A stretch of 64,000 nt of DNA from Asterias rubens (taxonomy: Eukaryota; Echinodermata; Asteroidea; Forcipulatida; Asteriidae), in the NCBI RefSeq assembly GCF_902459465.1, contig NW_022985740.1, forward strand, positions 1-64,000. The letters are read 5' to 3'. Under the pieces are notes generated by a model that was given only the letters and a program-made list of their open reading frames with translations, was not told where the DNA came from and ran no database searches. Position numbers and translations under genes: made by a program. Shown piece by piece: positions 1 through 10,891 of this stretch. Every line of letters begins with the position of its first letter. Within the stretch, counting starts at the first letter, position 1.

Positions 1-411
1 TGGTACTTTTTATTATGAGGGTCATTGTGTTTTTTACATTGAATGAGAAAATGTCAACGCCCTAAAGTGTGGTTGCCTATACAGCCAAGGTCAATGCTAC
101 TGTACAACTCTACACTAGTCTGGTCCCTGACCAAAGATTCCTTGACATCTCTTGTTAAATTCGACAGAGCCTAGTCAGAGATTTTCGGGTCTGGGAACCA
201 GACTAACTCTACAATGGGGAAATACACAGCACAGTTTAATAACAACCAGGGCTGATACATGGTGCTACATGTCCAAGACTCCTTCTTCCTATGTACATGT
301 ATGGATGTTTTTTGTGTGTGCAATAAACCAACTCGAAGTCGACAACAATGAACTCATGATAATTCATCTGGAGATCTGTATTAACTGACCCATTTAAAAA
401 GGTTATACCAG
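1..411 (+). promoter_or_regulatory. U1 upstream region and non-coding leader exon
   Basis: This region precedes U1 and ends at a strong donor (CCAG followed by GTGAGT, GT at 412-413). The same block precedes U3, U5 and U7. The matching stretches contain no ATG-initiated frame that is kept across copies, so I read the end of the block as a 5' untranslated exon. The transcription start is not visible and I can name no TATA box. The block begins inside the window edge, so the true promoter may be partly outside. Confidence 0.5.
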
Positions 412-776
412 GTGAGTAGGGAAATTGCAAGTTTTTGTTTAAATCGTTGTTAATGTTTAAAATTTGTATTTCAGTATAAGAAGAGTGTGTGTTTTCTATG
501 TTTTAATTTCTTAATAGACTGCTAAGGTGTTGAGTAAGTAATAACTTTAATTTTAAACAAAAAACAGTGAGAATATATTCAGAATTTGTACTGGTTTTTT
601 TTAAACAGAAGTTATATAGCGATGCTTGTTTTAGTGTTTCCTTATTTTGAAGGCAAGCAGACTTTGAATGTTTTCTTTGAAAAAACAAGTGATACAATGT
701 AGGTAGAAAACATCTCAAAAGTGTGGTTTAATTTAGCAAAACTGAATGTATTACTATTTTTTTCTTTGTTTCTAAG
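412..776 (+). other. U1 leader (5' UTR) intron
   Basis: The donor GTGAGT at 412 and the acceptor TTTGTTTCTAAG ending at 776 bracket 365 bp. The ATG follows 8 nt later at 785. The same donor/acceptor pair flanks the homologous stretch in U3, U5 and U7, and analogous pairs exist in U2, U6, U8 and U9. The intron is inferred from splice-site conservation; there is no transcript evidence. Confidence 0.55.
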
Positions 777-784
777 CAATAAAC

Positions 785-3365
785 ATGGACGTTCAGCGTG
801 GACATTGCTGACGTTGTAAGGTTCAACTGGAACAGACCATTCACTGTCCTGATTGCAAGATGGCGGAGTATTGTAGCTCAATATGTGAAGAAGGAGACAG
901 AGCTAGACATATGAGTAGAGAGTGCCCATTATTTGGAACAAGATCATGCAAGAAATGCAAAAAGAAGGGTACAATGAAAGATGTATGTCTGCTTTAATTT
1001 CCATCATTATCCCCTAATCATTTACAAAAAAGGCAATTTACATATAATGCTCTGTTGATTTTGTTGCAAAAGAGAGGAATCATTCTCTAAATGTATTGTA
1101 AAACGAAACTTGGCAAATTGTTTTACTATGTTTCTTACTTAAAGGCAGTGGACACTATTAGTAATTACTCAAAATAATTATTATCATAAAACCTCACTTG
1201 GTAATGAGTAATGGGGAGAGATATTGATAGTATAAAACATTGTGAGAAAGGGCTCCCTCTGAAGTGACAAAGTTTTCGAGAAAGACGTAATTTTCCATAA
1301 ATTTGATTTCGAGACCTCAAGTTTAGAATTTGAGGTCTCGAAATCAAGCATCTGAAAGCACACAACTTCGTCTGACAAGGGTTTTTTGTTTTTTCATAGT
1401 TACCTCGCAACTTTGACGACCAATTGAGCTTGAATGTTCACAGGTGTGTTATTTTATGTTAATGTTGAGATACACAAAGTGAGAAGACTGGTCTTTGACA
1501 ATTACCAATAGTGTCCACTGTTTTTAAGAAATGTTGTTGTCTCTTGCATGCATGTCATGTAAAAGCTAGAAGAGACTATAATCAGAGTTCTAGAGGTACA
1601 CTTGCACAAAAACTAGGAGGAGGATTCATAACGAAGAGATTTAAAATTACACATGGAAAAGTAACAAATTCTCCAACAGAGAGTTGATATATTTTATTCT
1701 GCTATAATGTCTTTTCAGTGTTCAGGTTGCAACCATGCATGGTACTGTAACAGTGAGTGTCAAACAAGTGATTGGGCCAATCATGAGGAGGAATGCAAGG
1801 AGAAAAAGGCAAGAACAAAAAGAGCAGCAGAAGATTTAATAGAAGAATACATTGGTATGCGTACTGACAGACTTGATGATTTCCCTTATTATTTTGGAAA
1901 CTGCATCGCCAAAGACTTCCTTCAACTTGATAACAATGAATGGTCTGATGGGTCAATATAGAAAACTGACTTGAACAGAGATTTTCATATTTTGTCAGCT
2001 GGTTGCGGAGACTTACGCAACACTGTTTTGACTATTGCTTCCCTTCCTGCCAAGTACCAGGGAAGTCTTTACATCACTCTCAATGACTTTGACCCTTTTG
2101 TCATGGCAAGGAATGTCTTATTTCTCTTTATGTTGGTTCGGTTTGCAGACACTGAGGGAATTGAGAGCAGTCTGACTACCATCTGGTACTCAGTTCACAT
2201 TGCTAAGAAAGAGTATGACTTGATCAAGACCAGCTTAGATGAGCTCATTCAGATGACCCCTCAAAGTCTCACAGAGGACTCTCAGATGACCCCTCAAAGT
2301 CTCACAGAGGTCACTCAAGGGTTGGTCAAAGTTAAAGATAAAGATCTTTCAGTTATGAGTCAAGTTTGGAACAAATGGAGATCACTAGAATGCCAACGAG
2401 GGGAACCATCCTCAATCAATCTCAGACAACAAAGACAAACTGTACTTGATGAATCAAAAAAAAAAATTGAACAAGAGCAGGGTAAGGGCAATCATTTAGA
2501 GTCATCCAGTGTTGAAAAGCAAATTGAAGAATGGTTTGACCATGGGATGTTCCTCCCCAAAGAAGAAAAACAAGAACTAATGTCATTTGATAATCCGACA
2601 CTAACAGGGCGTGAAGTTGATCACGATATCACTAAAAACCTGAGCCCAAAGGATCATGCCTTTGTGTACTGTGTCCAAGCAGTTTTACATCCCTTCAGAG
2701 TGTGGGATTGCTTGAGAGTGAGGAAGTTTGATACCAAACCCTACCCAACCCCTATGGAAATGTACCACAATTATATCACAAATCTCCTAAAGAAGGTAAA
2801 AAGTTTCATCCAGAATCGAAGACTTTTTATTCAAGTGTCACTGGCCAATTGTATGGACTTTCCTTCAGTACATAATGCTCTGAAGATGCCAAACTATGAT
2901 CGCATCTTCACATCCAATATTGCCGACTATGTTGGGCTTGCCAAGCTCCTGCAAGACTTCAAACCACTTCTTAATTCTAGTAATCACTACTCAGTACTTA
3001 TTACTGAGACAATGATCTGGGCACAATTTCTATTTAAATCATACTGCCTGCACACAGGCATGAATTATGATGACCTTAAGAAAAATTTGGGACTCCATAA
3101 CTGGATGGACTACTTAGATAATGCCCCTTACTTTGTTGGCTATCTGCGTGCACAAATCATGGCAGGGGGTCTTGGGATACTACCATTGACTAATGTGCCA
3201 TCATTTGAAGACGTGATGAAGTACAATGGTCTAGAAATGCGTGACTTTCGTAAGAAGCAGAATCGTCTTGTTCCATTTCAGTATCGAGTGAATAATCGTG
3301 ATTTGACCCTGATCAATGTAAATGACAGAGCAGTGGAGTGGTGTCTGCCACACACTGATGGCTAA
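785..3365 (+). pseudogene. U1: MYND/DUF4470 family gene, class A, two nonsense codons
   Basis: Exon 1 spans 785-982 and exon 2 spans 1719-3365. The donor (GTATGT at 983) and acceptor (TTTTCAG ending 1718) match the intact units. Codon 9, Trp (TGG) in the other copies, is TGA at 809-811. A conserved Lys codon after the GSI motif is TAG at 1959-1961. Apart from these stops the frame stays open to the normal end, a TAA after HTDG. The encoded remnant keeps both MYND finger patterns and the DUF4470-like core with the GCGDLRN motif. A 33-bp in-frame tandem duplication (2250-2315) repeats QMTPQSLTE plus two residues and is seen only here. The core also differs from other copies at more positions than they differ among themselves, as expected for a copy no longer homogenised. 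It is probably a young pseudogene; both stops could in principle be assembly errors. Confidence 0.85.
1139..1527. mobile_element. MITE family 1, copy in U1 intron
   Basis: A 389-bp element bounded by inverted ends TTAAAGGCAGTGGACACTAT and ATAGTGTCCACTG plus a T/A run. The centre carries an inverted pair around TTGATTTCGAGACCTCAAG. Copies at the same intron position in U5 (33166-33553) and U8 (53981-54367) show it inserted before those units duplicated. It has no coding capacity. Confidence 0.85.
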
Positions 3366-3481
3366 GTTCAAAGAAGTTTGACATTTAACTTAGATCGATA
3401 TCTAATCTAATCTAATCAGGTGCATGGACAATGTAGATCTAACTTGACTGACATAACTGTCAAGGAATATTTAATGAGGAT

Positions 3482-3838
3482 TTAAAGCCATTGGACCCTT
3501 TCTGTACAGAAAAAAAAAATTCACAGATTTACAAATAACTTACAGGGTTTACAGAAGGTAGTGGTGAAAGACTTCTTTTGAAATATTATACCATGAAATG
3601 CTTTACTTTTTGAGAAACAGTCAAACAATATCAATTCTCGTATGGATTTATTTTAAACACATGTCATGACACAGCGAAACGTGCGGATACAAGGGTGGGT
3701 TTTCCCGTTATTTTCTCCCGACTCCAATGACCGATTGAGCCTAAATTTTCACAGGATTGTTATTTGATATAGAAGTTGTGATACACAAAGTGTGGGCCTT
3801 GGACAATACTGTTTACCGAAAGTGTCCAATGGCTTTAA
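3482..3838. mobile_element. MITE family 2, copy a
   Basis: A 357-bp element with inverted ends TTAAAGCCATTGGACCCTTT and AAAGTGTCCAATGGCTTTAA, TTAA at both tips, no coding capacity. The homologous flank at about 8630-8645 lacks it and reads GGATTGAAGTGGTAAATG, which gives an empty site and supports transposition into a TTAA-like target. Confidence 0.85.
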
Positions 3839-4123
3839 GTGGTAAATGTGGATTGAAGTAGTTTTTAGCTTTAAATATAGATATAGAGCTTGTAAGTGCT
3901 TAGCACACAAATCAAATTGTGTTTCCATCCAAAAGCCTCAAAAGTATGCATGGCACCTGGGTCATTCAGTCACATGCAAGTTAAAATTTCAGCCAGCTAA
4001 TTGTTTGATTGTTTTGGGGGTTTTACTAAGAAGCATTTGTGTGTTTGATTGTTTTTCAGTTGATTGCTCAACTGTTTTGGGGGTTTTCAAAGCATTTTAT
4101 TGTTTTATACAAAATGTTTAAAG

Positions 4124-4154
4124 GCAAAGTATACTTTTAAAAAGTATACTTTGC
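4124..4154. repeat. 31-bp near-perfect palindrome
   Basis: GCAAAGTATACTTTT followed by its reverse complement. Versions occur at about 13623-13655 and 56925-56953. The U5 flank (about 36174) has only one half, as if the other collapsed. The outer TTTAAAG and CTTTAAA seen at 13619-13662 suggest two transposon tips left end to end. Confidence 0.6.
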
Positions 4155-6098
4155 TATTAAATATTTTGTAACAATAACATCAAAGTCTTATATAGCGCAC
4201 GTACCAACCAAACAAGGTACTCAAGGCGCTGAGTATATACAAACTTTCAGAAAGATAGGTTATTGCAGTGATGAATAGCAATATCAAATCGTTCCTGTAC
4301 ATTAGTTGAAAGAACTTGATTCATTACTGTTAGCTTAAGTTACAAACACTGCTTGTATGTAAGTAAATACATGTATTAACGCTTTATTTGGAATAAACAA
4401 AGAATTTTGTAAGAATGTGTAAAAAAGAATGCATCATGTACAATCAAAATAAAAGCTGATCAAAGAATTAATACATTGCAGCTGTTAAAATTTTGTGACA
4501 ATTGTGCCATTCCATCTTGTTCACCAAAAGTGTATATGCATATATATTAAAACAATATTCATAAATACCAAGGATCCATTCTGTATGGTCGAGAGGAGAT
4601 CACATGGGCATGTTTAAATGTGTGAAATAAACATTGTGAGAAGTGTTTCAACATAATGCGTGGCATGCAAGAATTTACAGGTGCTTATACTTTGCTTCAT
4701 GCCATCAATACAGACTGGTACTCTGTACTTGGTAAGCATCGAGTATCACATTTAATTTGACCAATTTCAAAGTGGTGTCCAAGGATGCGACAGAAAATGA
4801 AATTGTACAGTTTTTCTTTTTTGGGGGGGGTGGGGGGGGATTTTCTATCATTACCACACTTTTTAATAAAAAGAACAATTATGAATGGAAATAAAAAAAG
4901 TGGTGCCACAGTACTTACTAGCCGTTTAAGAACCTGCAGGCTCATGGCTAGGGATAAAGGAACTTGCCTTCAACTTGGTCCGTTATGAAATGGCTATGAC
5001 CCTGTTGTTTTAAATGGTTTGAACCCCACTCTTTTATTACCATATTAAACAAAAATAAGATCAAATGGGAACTGTTTTGCAACCCTAGGTGGCAGCAGAC
5101 TTACCAGGTGAATCCATTGTTCTAGACAAATATATAAGCATGCTCAGAACTACATAAACAATGGAAGTTTACCCAGTAAATCCGCTGCCCTCTACCATCT
5201 CAAATTAACATTCAGCCTATCACAGAATTCTTTTTCAATTATACTAAAATTCTAAATGGCTATTGAGGATGGCTTCAAAACTGTAAAAATCATTTATTAA
5301 TTGCTGTGAACTACTTGTAAATGAATGTGCAGTACCCGGTAGGCCTTCTCCTAGTACTTTTCAAACACTACACAGAACAGTGAACTTGAAAGTGCTAACT
5401 TTACTGCTGGAAAAAAAAATTGACAACAAAATGAAGAATGTGTTTGGTAATGGACAGTTACCCTACTGTGGCCTACTTCGAAACCATAAGCCCTTTTGAG
5501 GTATGGCGGAAGTGATTTGGTTTGTGTGTAGCACGAGCGTCACCCGCGGCGACTGATGCCACGCTCACCATGTTGGTGGGCAATAGGTTTACGTTCTATT
5601 TCTATGGTCAATAGACCAATCTAGGCACGCACCGTTGAGCACCAGTTCAACTTTTGTTGTTGTTGCTGGATTAAAAACATTGACAACAAAGTGAAAAATG
5701 TGTTTACTTCGAAACCATGGCTTGGCTTCAGCTATCACGTAGGATCACTCAGTTATTTTGAAAACATGCCATTTCAGTATGGAACTTCAAATAGGCAGGC
5801 AGAGCACTGCAGCCAGAGCCAAAGCCATATGTTTATATTATATTAAAAGCCATTGACTCCAAAAATGGTGCATCAAGATTATTGTGATGATGACATCAGT
5901 TGCCACCCTTGGCTAGAGGTAAAAAAGAAGGCTGCTCCTGAAGTGTTTGAGTTACATTTGCTGGAAGTGTTCATGCCAGCTTCTAACTTCTTGTGTTTAA
6001 CTTGATTATTCATATCTTGTGTTGTATTTCCTGTAAGTGAATTTGCTTCAATTTTGATTTGTGAATCAAATTACTTTATTTTGTGGTTTTAAATACTG

Positions 6099-6255
6099 GA
6101 ATAAAAGGGTAGCAACAAGTTCTTAATCGGCCTTTTAAAACCAACTGGGTCGTGGCCATGCGATAAAGGCCCAAGCCGTGGGCCTTTATCACACGGCCAC
6201 AACCCTGCAAGGTTTTAAACGGCCGGTTAAGAATGAGTCACTACTCTTTTATTCC
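6099..6255. repeat. Long hairpin (inverted repeat) element
   Basis: The left arm starts GGAATAAAAGGGTAG and the right arm ends CTACTCTTTTATTCC. Inner arms include GGGCCTTTATC and its complement around a few bases of loop. The arms of about 70 bp make this a near full-length palindrome. An equivalent copy is at 58927-59084. Confidence 0.75.
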
Positions 6256-7327
6256 CATTCATGAATCCATGTGCGAGTCCTGGTACTGACAGCCCTAACT
6301 TTGCAAGCTTTGCTTCTAAATTGTCACGGTGTATGTAAGAAGGACTGTTTAATGGTTTGTTTTGATTCTCAATGAAGAGTTTTTCACTAATTGATCTTTG
6401 AACTACTGTGTAGTGTGTTTTAGTTCAGATCAGTTTTGGGTTTGCTTTAAGTTTGTTTTATAAGAATCATCTATTTGAATAAAAGTCTTTGAACAGTAGG
6501 AAATCAAAACAGACAATAATTTTGTGTGCATCTGTAGTGTCGTTTAAGTTTACCCTCTATTGATCTCTGTGTGAAACCACACCAAATATCCAGAGGTTGG
6601 ATTATACAACATTATTATTATTATTTCACTTAACCACAGCATGCAAAAGAAAGATCAAAACTTCTTTTGTGCCTTTACCTCCTAGAGTCAGGCAATTTCA
6701 AAATGCGGGACACTTACATGATGAGATCATGTTTTAAACAAACGCCTTGCGTGCAGGAGCTAACTTACATGTATGCACAAAGCAGTCAATACATAGGCTG
6801 GTTGTCAAATTGAAAATCTGTTAGTATGCATGCGCGCGCATGCACAGCCGTAGTTGTAGCATGCAGTAGACCCTTCGCAAAACAGAGCCAGAAGAAGCGA
6901 CAGAAAATGAAATTGACAGGAAAGTTTTGAAGATTTTTTCATCATTATTACGCTTTTTAACATAAAGGGTTTTATGAATGGGGAAAAGAGTAGTAATTCT
7001 GTATAACCGGACGTTTAAAACTTTGCAGGGTCATCCCTACAAGAGAGGAACTCACTGTTCAAATGGAAACCTTTTCGCAACACTAGGTGGCAGCAGACTT
7101 ATTAGGTAATTCCATTATTCTAGACAGAGTGTGCACATGCTCAGAGCTACAGAAACAACGGAATACTACCTGGTATGACTGCTGCCAGGTACCATCCCAA
7201 AGTTACATTGAGCCTAGCAGAGAAATTATTCTAAATTATATTTCAAACTGTCTAAATCACTGCCTCAATAAATTCAAATGTATTTTCCTGAAGTGGATTT
7301 CTTAAAAAAGAAAGAACAAACTATTTG

Positions 7328-7609
7328 AGCGTTCAGGTTTTTCGAGGACATTGCTGGCTTTGTAAGGTTTATGTTGAACAGACCATTCATCATCCTGATT
7401 GCGGAGATGTGCAATTCAGTGTCTTAACTGCAACATGTCTTTCATTAATTTGCGTACAGTTTAAAACCAAAGGTCATTACCAGATAAAATTGATCCTTTG
7501 CATATGGGCAATTCCATGCATTTCAGTATCGAGTGAATGCTCGTGATTTGACCCTGATCAGTGCAACTGACAGAGCAGTGGAGTGGTCTCTGCCACACAC
7601 TGATGGCTA
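7328..7609 (+). pseudogene. Relic of MYND/DUF4470 unit: decayed exon 1 fused to gene 3' end
   Basis: Bases 7328-7445 decode, with substitutions, as a first MYND finger (GHCWLCKVYVEQTIHHPDC) with the ATG lost. Bases 7520-7609 match the last 30 codons of the family (FQYRVNARDLTLI... to HTDG and a TAA). The middle of the gene is absent. The join lies next to GGGCAATTCCATG, which is the left tip of the TIR element seen complete at 60430-60992. The fusion therefore looks like a deletion with one breakpoint in that transposon. Confidence 0.75.
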
Positions 7610-7646
7610 AGTTCAATGAAGTGTGAGATTTAAGATCAATATAGCC

Positions 7647-8545
7647 TAAAGTCACCTGGAAGTGGTATTTTGTCAAAATATAGCTTTTGTCACTAAAATA
7701 TGTGTTTTGATGAGTGGAATATGAATAAACAATTAACTAAGGTACTTAAAAATTAGTTTCCATTTTATTTACCAATTTAAAAGCAGGCCAGACCCGAGAG
7801 GGCGTCAATCGAGGCGCGATATTTGAAGAGAAATGTGTAGTCTGGCCCCGTACACTACGTCTGGATACCTGATCGTATGATGCTTACATACAGAACTACG
7901 GTCACGGAGCAGACAGCACGCACTGTATGGCTGCTGTGCGGACGGTCCACTCGGATTACCCAGCACGGTGAATCGCATGCAGTGCCAACACAAGATAGTG
8001 ACGCTTGGCGCAAGCTAAAAACATGCCCTCAACGTTGAAACAATACCGAATTGTTTTCAAGTTTTCAGGCAAATGCTCCTTTAGGTTCGTCACGTCTTTC
8101 AGGTACCTTCTTCGACTTCCCACTAGCTGCAAAAAATTGTTGGGATGGCGTCATGTTTTAGAAAAGATCTTTTCTCTTCATGTCAAAATGGGTGGCATGA
8201 CAGCTTTGCAAACTGACCCCATCTTTAGTTGTTTTGCTGCATCCAGCAGCAATACACCTGGTCGACATTGCCGGCAAAATGCAAGAAAAAAAAACTTTTT
8301 TGAAACGTACAAACTCACGACTAAGACTTGCATGTACTTGCACCTACGTGTGTTCAATGTTCGATCGAGGCAAAGTCTGCCTGGATTGACGTCACAAAAG
8401 AGGTAGGCGTAGTCACCCCCAAACAACTTTAATTTTTTGTTTACATTTAAATCGTTAAAAACAATTACTAACAAAATTATTTTATTGTTCTTAAACAATA
8501 TACTCTAATTTTTGGAGAAACAAATTCTATTTCCAGGAGACTTTA
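7647..8545 (-). mobile_element. THAP-containing TIR DNA transposon, decayed
   Basis: Inverted ends TAAAGTCACCTGGAAGTGG (7647) and the complement of TAAAGTCTCCTGGAAATAG (ending 8545) bound 899 bp. The element interrupts a 3' flank that continues uninterrupted in U1, U5 and U8 (ATCTAATC repeats). A THAP-like zinc-finger start lies on the minus strand, reading inward from the 8545 end. THAP domains form the N-terminus of P-element and Kolobok type transposases, so the element is likely related to one of these. No transposase core was recognised. Confidence 0.6.
8158..8268 (-). pseudogene. THAP-like zinc finger fragment of a transposase
   Basis: The minus-strand frame starts at an ATG (8268) and reads MSTRCIAAGCSKTTKDGVSL. 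This fits the THAP start (Cys-x4-Cys near residue 5, then a V-S-L block before the usual F-P). The frame stops after 36 residues, and the expected F-P, Trp and C-x2-H ligands are not found in order, so it is broken. It is probably the decayed N-terminus of a THAP transposase. The call rests on a short match. Confidence 0.4.
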
Positions 8546-8854
8546 ATCTAATCAGGTCCATGTACAATGTAGATCTTACTTCTCACTGTAAAAGTTATAC
8601 TGCGCAAAACTGTTAATGAATATTTAATTAGGATTGAAGTGGTAAATGTGGATTGATGTAGTTTTTAGCTTTAATTATAAATACACGTATGGAGCTTGCA
8701 AATTCCTCACAAAGTGTTCCCACAAAAGAGCTGGCAAAACTGATGACCAAAAGTTAATATGTTCACATGTTTCAACAAGGGTAAGATAAATATATATACA
8801 GAGTGACCAGCTGAAGACAAACTAATTATAATGATTTCTACACAAACCCACTGC
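8546..8854. repeat. Diverged 3' flank with MITE-2 empty site
   Basis: This stretch resembles 3410-3480 joined directly to 3838-3900, so it represents the flank without MITE family 2. No gene is seen. Confidence 0.6.
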
Positions 8855-9216
8855 TTAAAGGCAGTGGACACTATTGGTAATTGTCAAAGACTAGCCTTCA
8901 CAGTTGGTGTATCTCAACATATGCATAAAATAATAAACCTGTGAAAGTTTGAGCTCAATCGGTCATCGAACTTGTGAGATAATAATGAAAGGAAAAACAC
9001 CCTTGTCACACGAAGTTGTGTGCGTTTAGATGGTTGATTTCGAGACCTCAAGTTCTAAATCTGAGGTCTCGAAATCAAATTCGTGAAAACTATGGCACTT
9101 CAGAGGGAGCCAATTCTCACAATGTTTTATACCATCAACCTCTCCCCTTTACTCATCACCAAGTAAGGTTTAATGCTAATAATTAATTAATTACCAATAG
9201 TGTCCACTGCCTTTAA
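8855..9216. mobile_element. MITE family 1, intergenic copy
   Basis: A 362-bp element with ends TTAAAGGCAGTGGACACTAT and its complement ATAGTGTCCACTGCCTTTAA. The internal inverted pair around GATTTCGAGACCTCAAG is present. It is non-coding. Confidence 0.85.
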
Positions 9217-10242
9217 GGGAGTTTTCCCATATGTTCCTACAAGGGAGACATAAATGTATGGAAATACAGAGTGACAAGTTAATTATAGCACTTTCTATGT
9301 AAGCTCATTGTGTTAAGGGAGTTTTCGAGAAAAAAAACTACATGTACTTCCTTATTGCCACATATTCTCTTGTTCAAGTGGAAGGGATTAGTGTCCCTCT
9401 AAGACTGCTAGTCTCCAGCCGTGGCCTTTTCAGTGATTTTATGGGTCAAGTTGAAATAAGTTGAGATATATTGAGTTATACAAGGAGAAATTCCTTTGTC
9501 AGCAAAGAAATATTGAGGTACATCACCACAGGATCGGTGACCAATATCAAAGACAAAGAAAGTGATGAACAGACCAATAGTAATCATCAAATTCAAACTT
9601 AGTTGTATAAATATTCAGTGAACTTTTGAACTAACCAATCTCGTCTGGCATCAGTGACCAGCAAAAGTTAAGGCTTTAAAAGTCATGCACAGTATAGGCA
9701 TCAGGAGTCATTCCAAATTGATGAGCACAGTGGTAAACCTGTGAGATGGAAGATCGGGTTCACCATAGCCATAGCTTTGGGTGAGTTTTTGATCTTTGAT
9801 GTTATAAGTTGTAGTTTTAACAGTCAGTTATTTTGGAATTGATATTACCGTATTGGTTGTAGTATTTCTTGTGTTTATGTGAGTTTACTATAATACAAAA
9901 TGTATAACTCTTCCTCAAGAACTTTTGTTCCATCCAAATATCTAGAATATTGTGACTGTGATTATGTTAACCTTTTTTTACAATCAGGGAAAACAATGTA
10001 GGTTTCATTGATGTGGAACTGATTGTATTCATTGTCTCATGCTTCATTTATATTGAGAGTTACTCCATTTTATTATTATCTTAAATATCGGTCTGAGTTT
10101 GGTCATACTGATGAGTTGTAAGAGTAACATTTGCTGAAAGCTTCCGTCTTCTTGTTTCACATGTTTGTCTTGTATTTCTGCTAATTTAAAATGTTTTACA
10201 GTTGAAGTCTATTTTGGGAGAAGTGGTTTCGATTGAGAATTG
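9217..10242. other. Intergenic, no gene recognised
   Basis: The part from about 10040 is a diverged copy of the class A 3' flank near 5945-6060. The stretch 9217-10030 has no feature that I can name; short frames on either strand show no domain. Confidence 0.5.
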
Positions 10243-10603
10243 TTAAAGGGTGTATGTAACTTTTGTAGGACAAAAAGCACAATGTCCACAGATTTACACT
10301 AAACTTACACAGTTTGAAGATAATGATAGTAGAAAGCTTCCCTGAAAATATTACGTGCTGAGGTGCTGTAGTTTTGGGGAAATGAGTAAAACAATGTCAT
10401 GGTAATAATTTTCGTCTCATGAGACGAAAATTATTTTAAGCATTACAAATGTATTTTCATGACATTTATTTACTAATTTCTCAAAAACTACAGCACCTCA
10501 GTAAGTAATATTTGAAGGGAAGCTTTCCACTATCATTATCTTCAAACCCTGTAAGTTTAATGTAAATCTATGGACATTTTGAAAAGGTACCCAAATCCTT
10601 TAA
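10243..10603. mobile_element. MITE family 3 (palindromic)
   Basis: Ends TTAAAGGG and the complement side CCTTTAA. Long arms share AAGCTTCC, CTACAGCACCTCA and ATCTATGGACATT blocks in inverted order. The centre is a 32-bp palindrome around TCGTCTCATGAGACGA (10402-10433). A second, more degraded copy is at 52559-52803. Confidence 0.8.
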
Positions 10604-10886
10604 ATCAAATTGCTTAATTTTGTGGTTATAACGTTAATGTTGATTGTATCACACAGCACTATAGTTCAAAGAGTTGTAATCATTCGCATCACAATGTCTT
10701 TATTTTGGCCTCGTGCATGTATGTAGTATTGCATAAATCCATCTGTGAGTCCAGTCCTGGGTTTTGAGAACAAGGACAAAGCTCTAACAACTATCCAAGT
10801 TTGCTAATAAGACTGCTTTATGATTTGTTTTGATTCCTAATGAAGGTTGTTCACAAAGTGACCTTTGAACTACAGTGTTTATCTCA

Positions 10887-10891
10887 GTTTA
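10887..10891. repeat. Target-site duplication GTTTA, left
   Basis: Matches the 5 bp at 12107-12111 flanking the solo LTR. Confidence 0.7.

Larger units (their letters stand above)
3366..7327. repeat. 3' flank block of class A units (copy 1)
   Basis: No gene is recognised in this stretch. It is a duplicated 3' flank: 3366-5530 matches 35404-37540 and 56157-58310 closely, and 5530-7327 matches 58310-60250. It contains MITE family 2 (3482-3838), a T/G-rich stretch related to the later 69-bp minisatellite (about 4004-4110), a 31-bp palindrome (4124-4154), a G-rich tract near 4823 and a long hairpin element (6099-6255). Two diverged sub-blocks sharing a GGTGGCAGCAGACTTA motif (near 5090 and 7087) show that the flank itself contains an older internal duplication. 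Confidence 0.7.

Noticed and set aside
152-388. 78-codon frame repeated before U1, U3 and U5
   Set aside because: It begins with TTG, not ATG, lies across the leader exon, and is broken by a deletion before U7. Its conservation follows from duplication of the spacer.
1707-1718. In-frame ATG of MSFQ before the long exon in U1, U5 and U8
   Set aside because: It lies in the intron; the ATGTCTTTTCAG string is the splice acceptor, and the exon starts at the following TGT codon for a zinc ligand.
8005-8406. 133-codon plus-strand frame
   Set aside because: It overlaps the minus-strand THAP-like region inside a transposon and shows no domain of its own.
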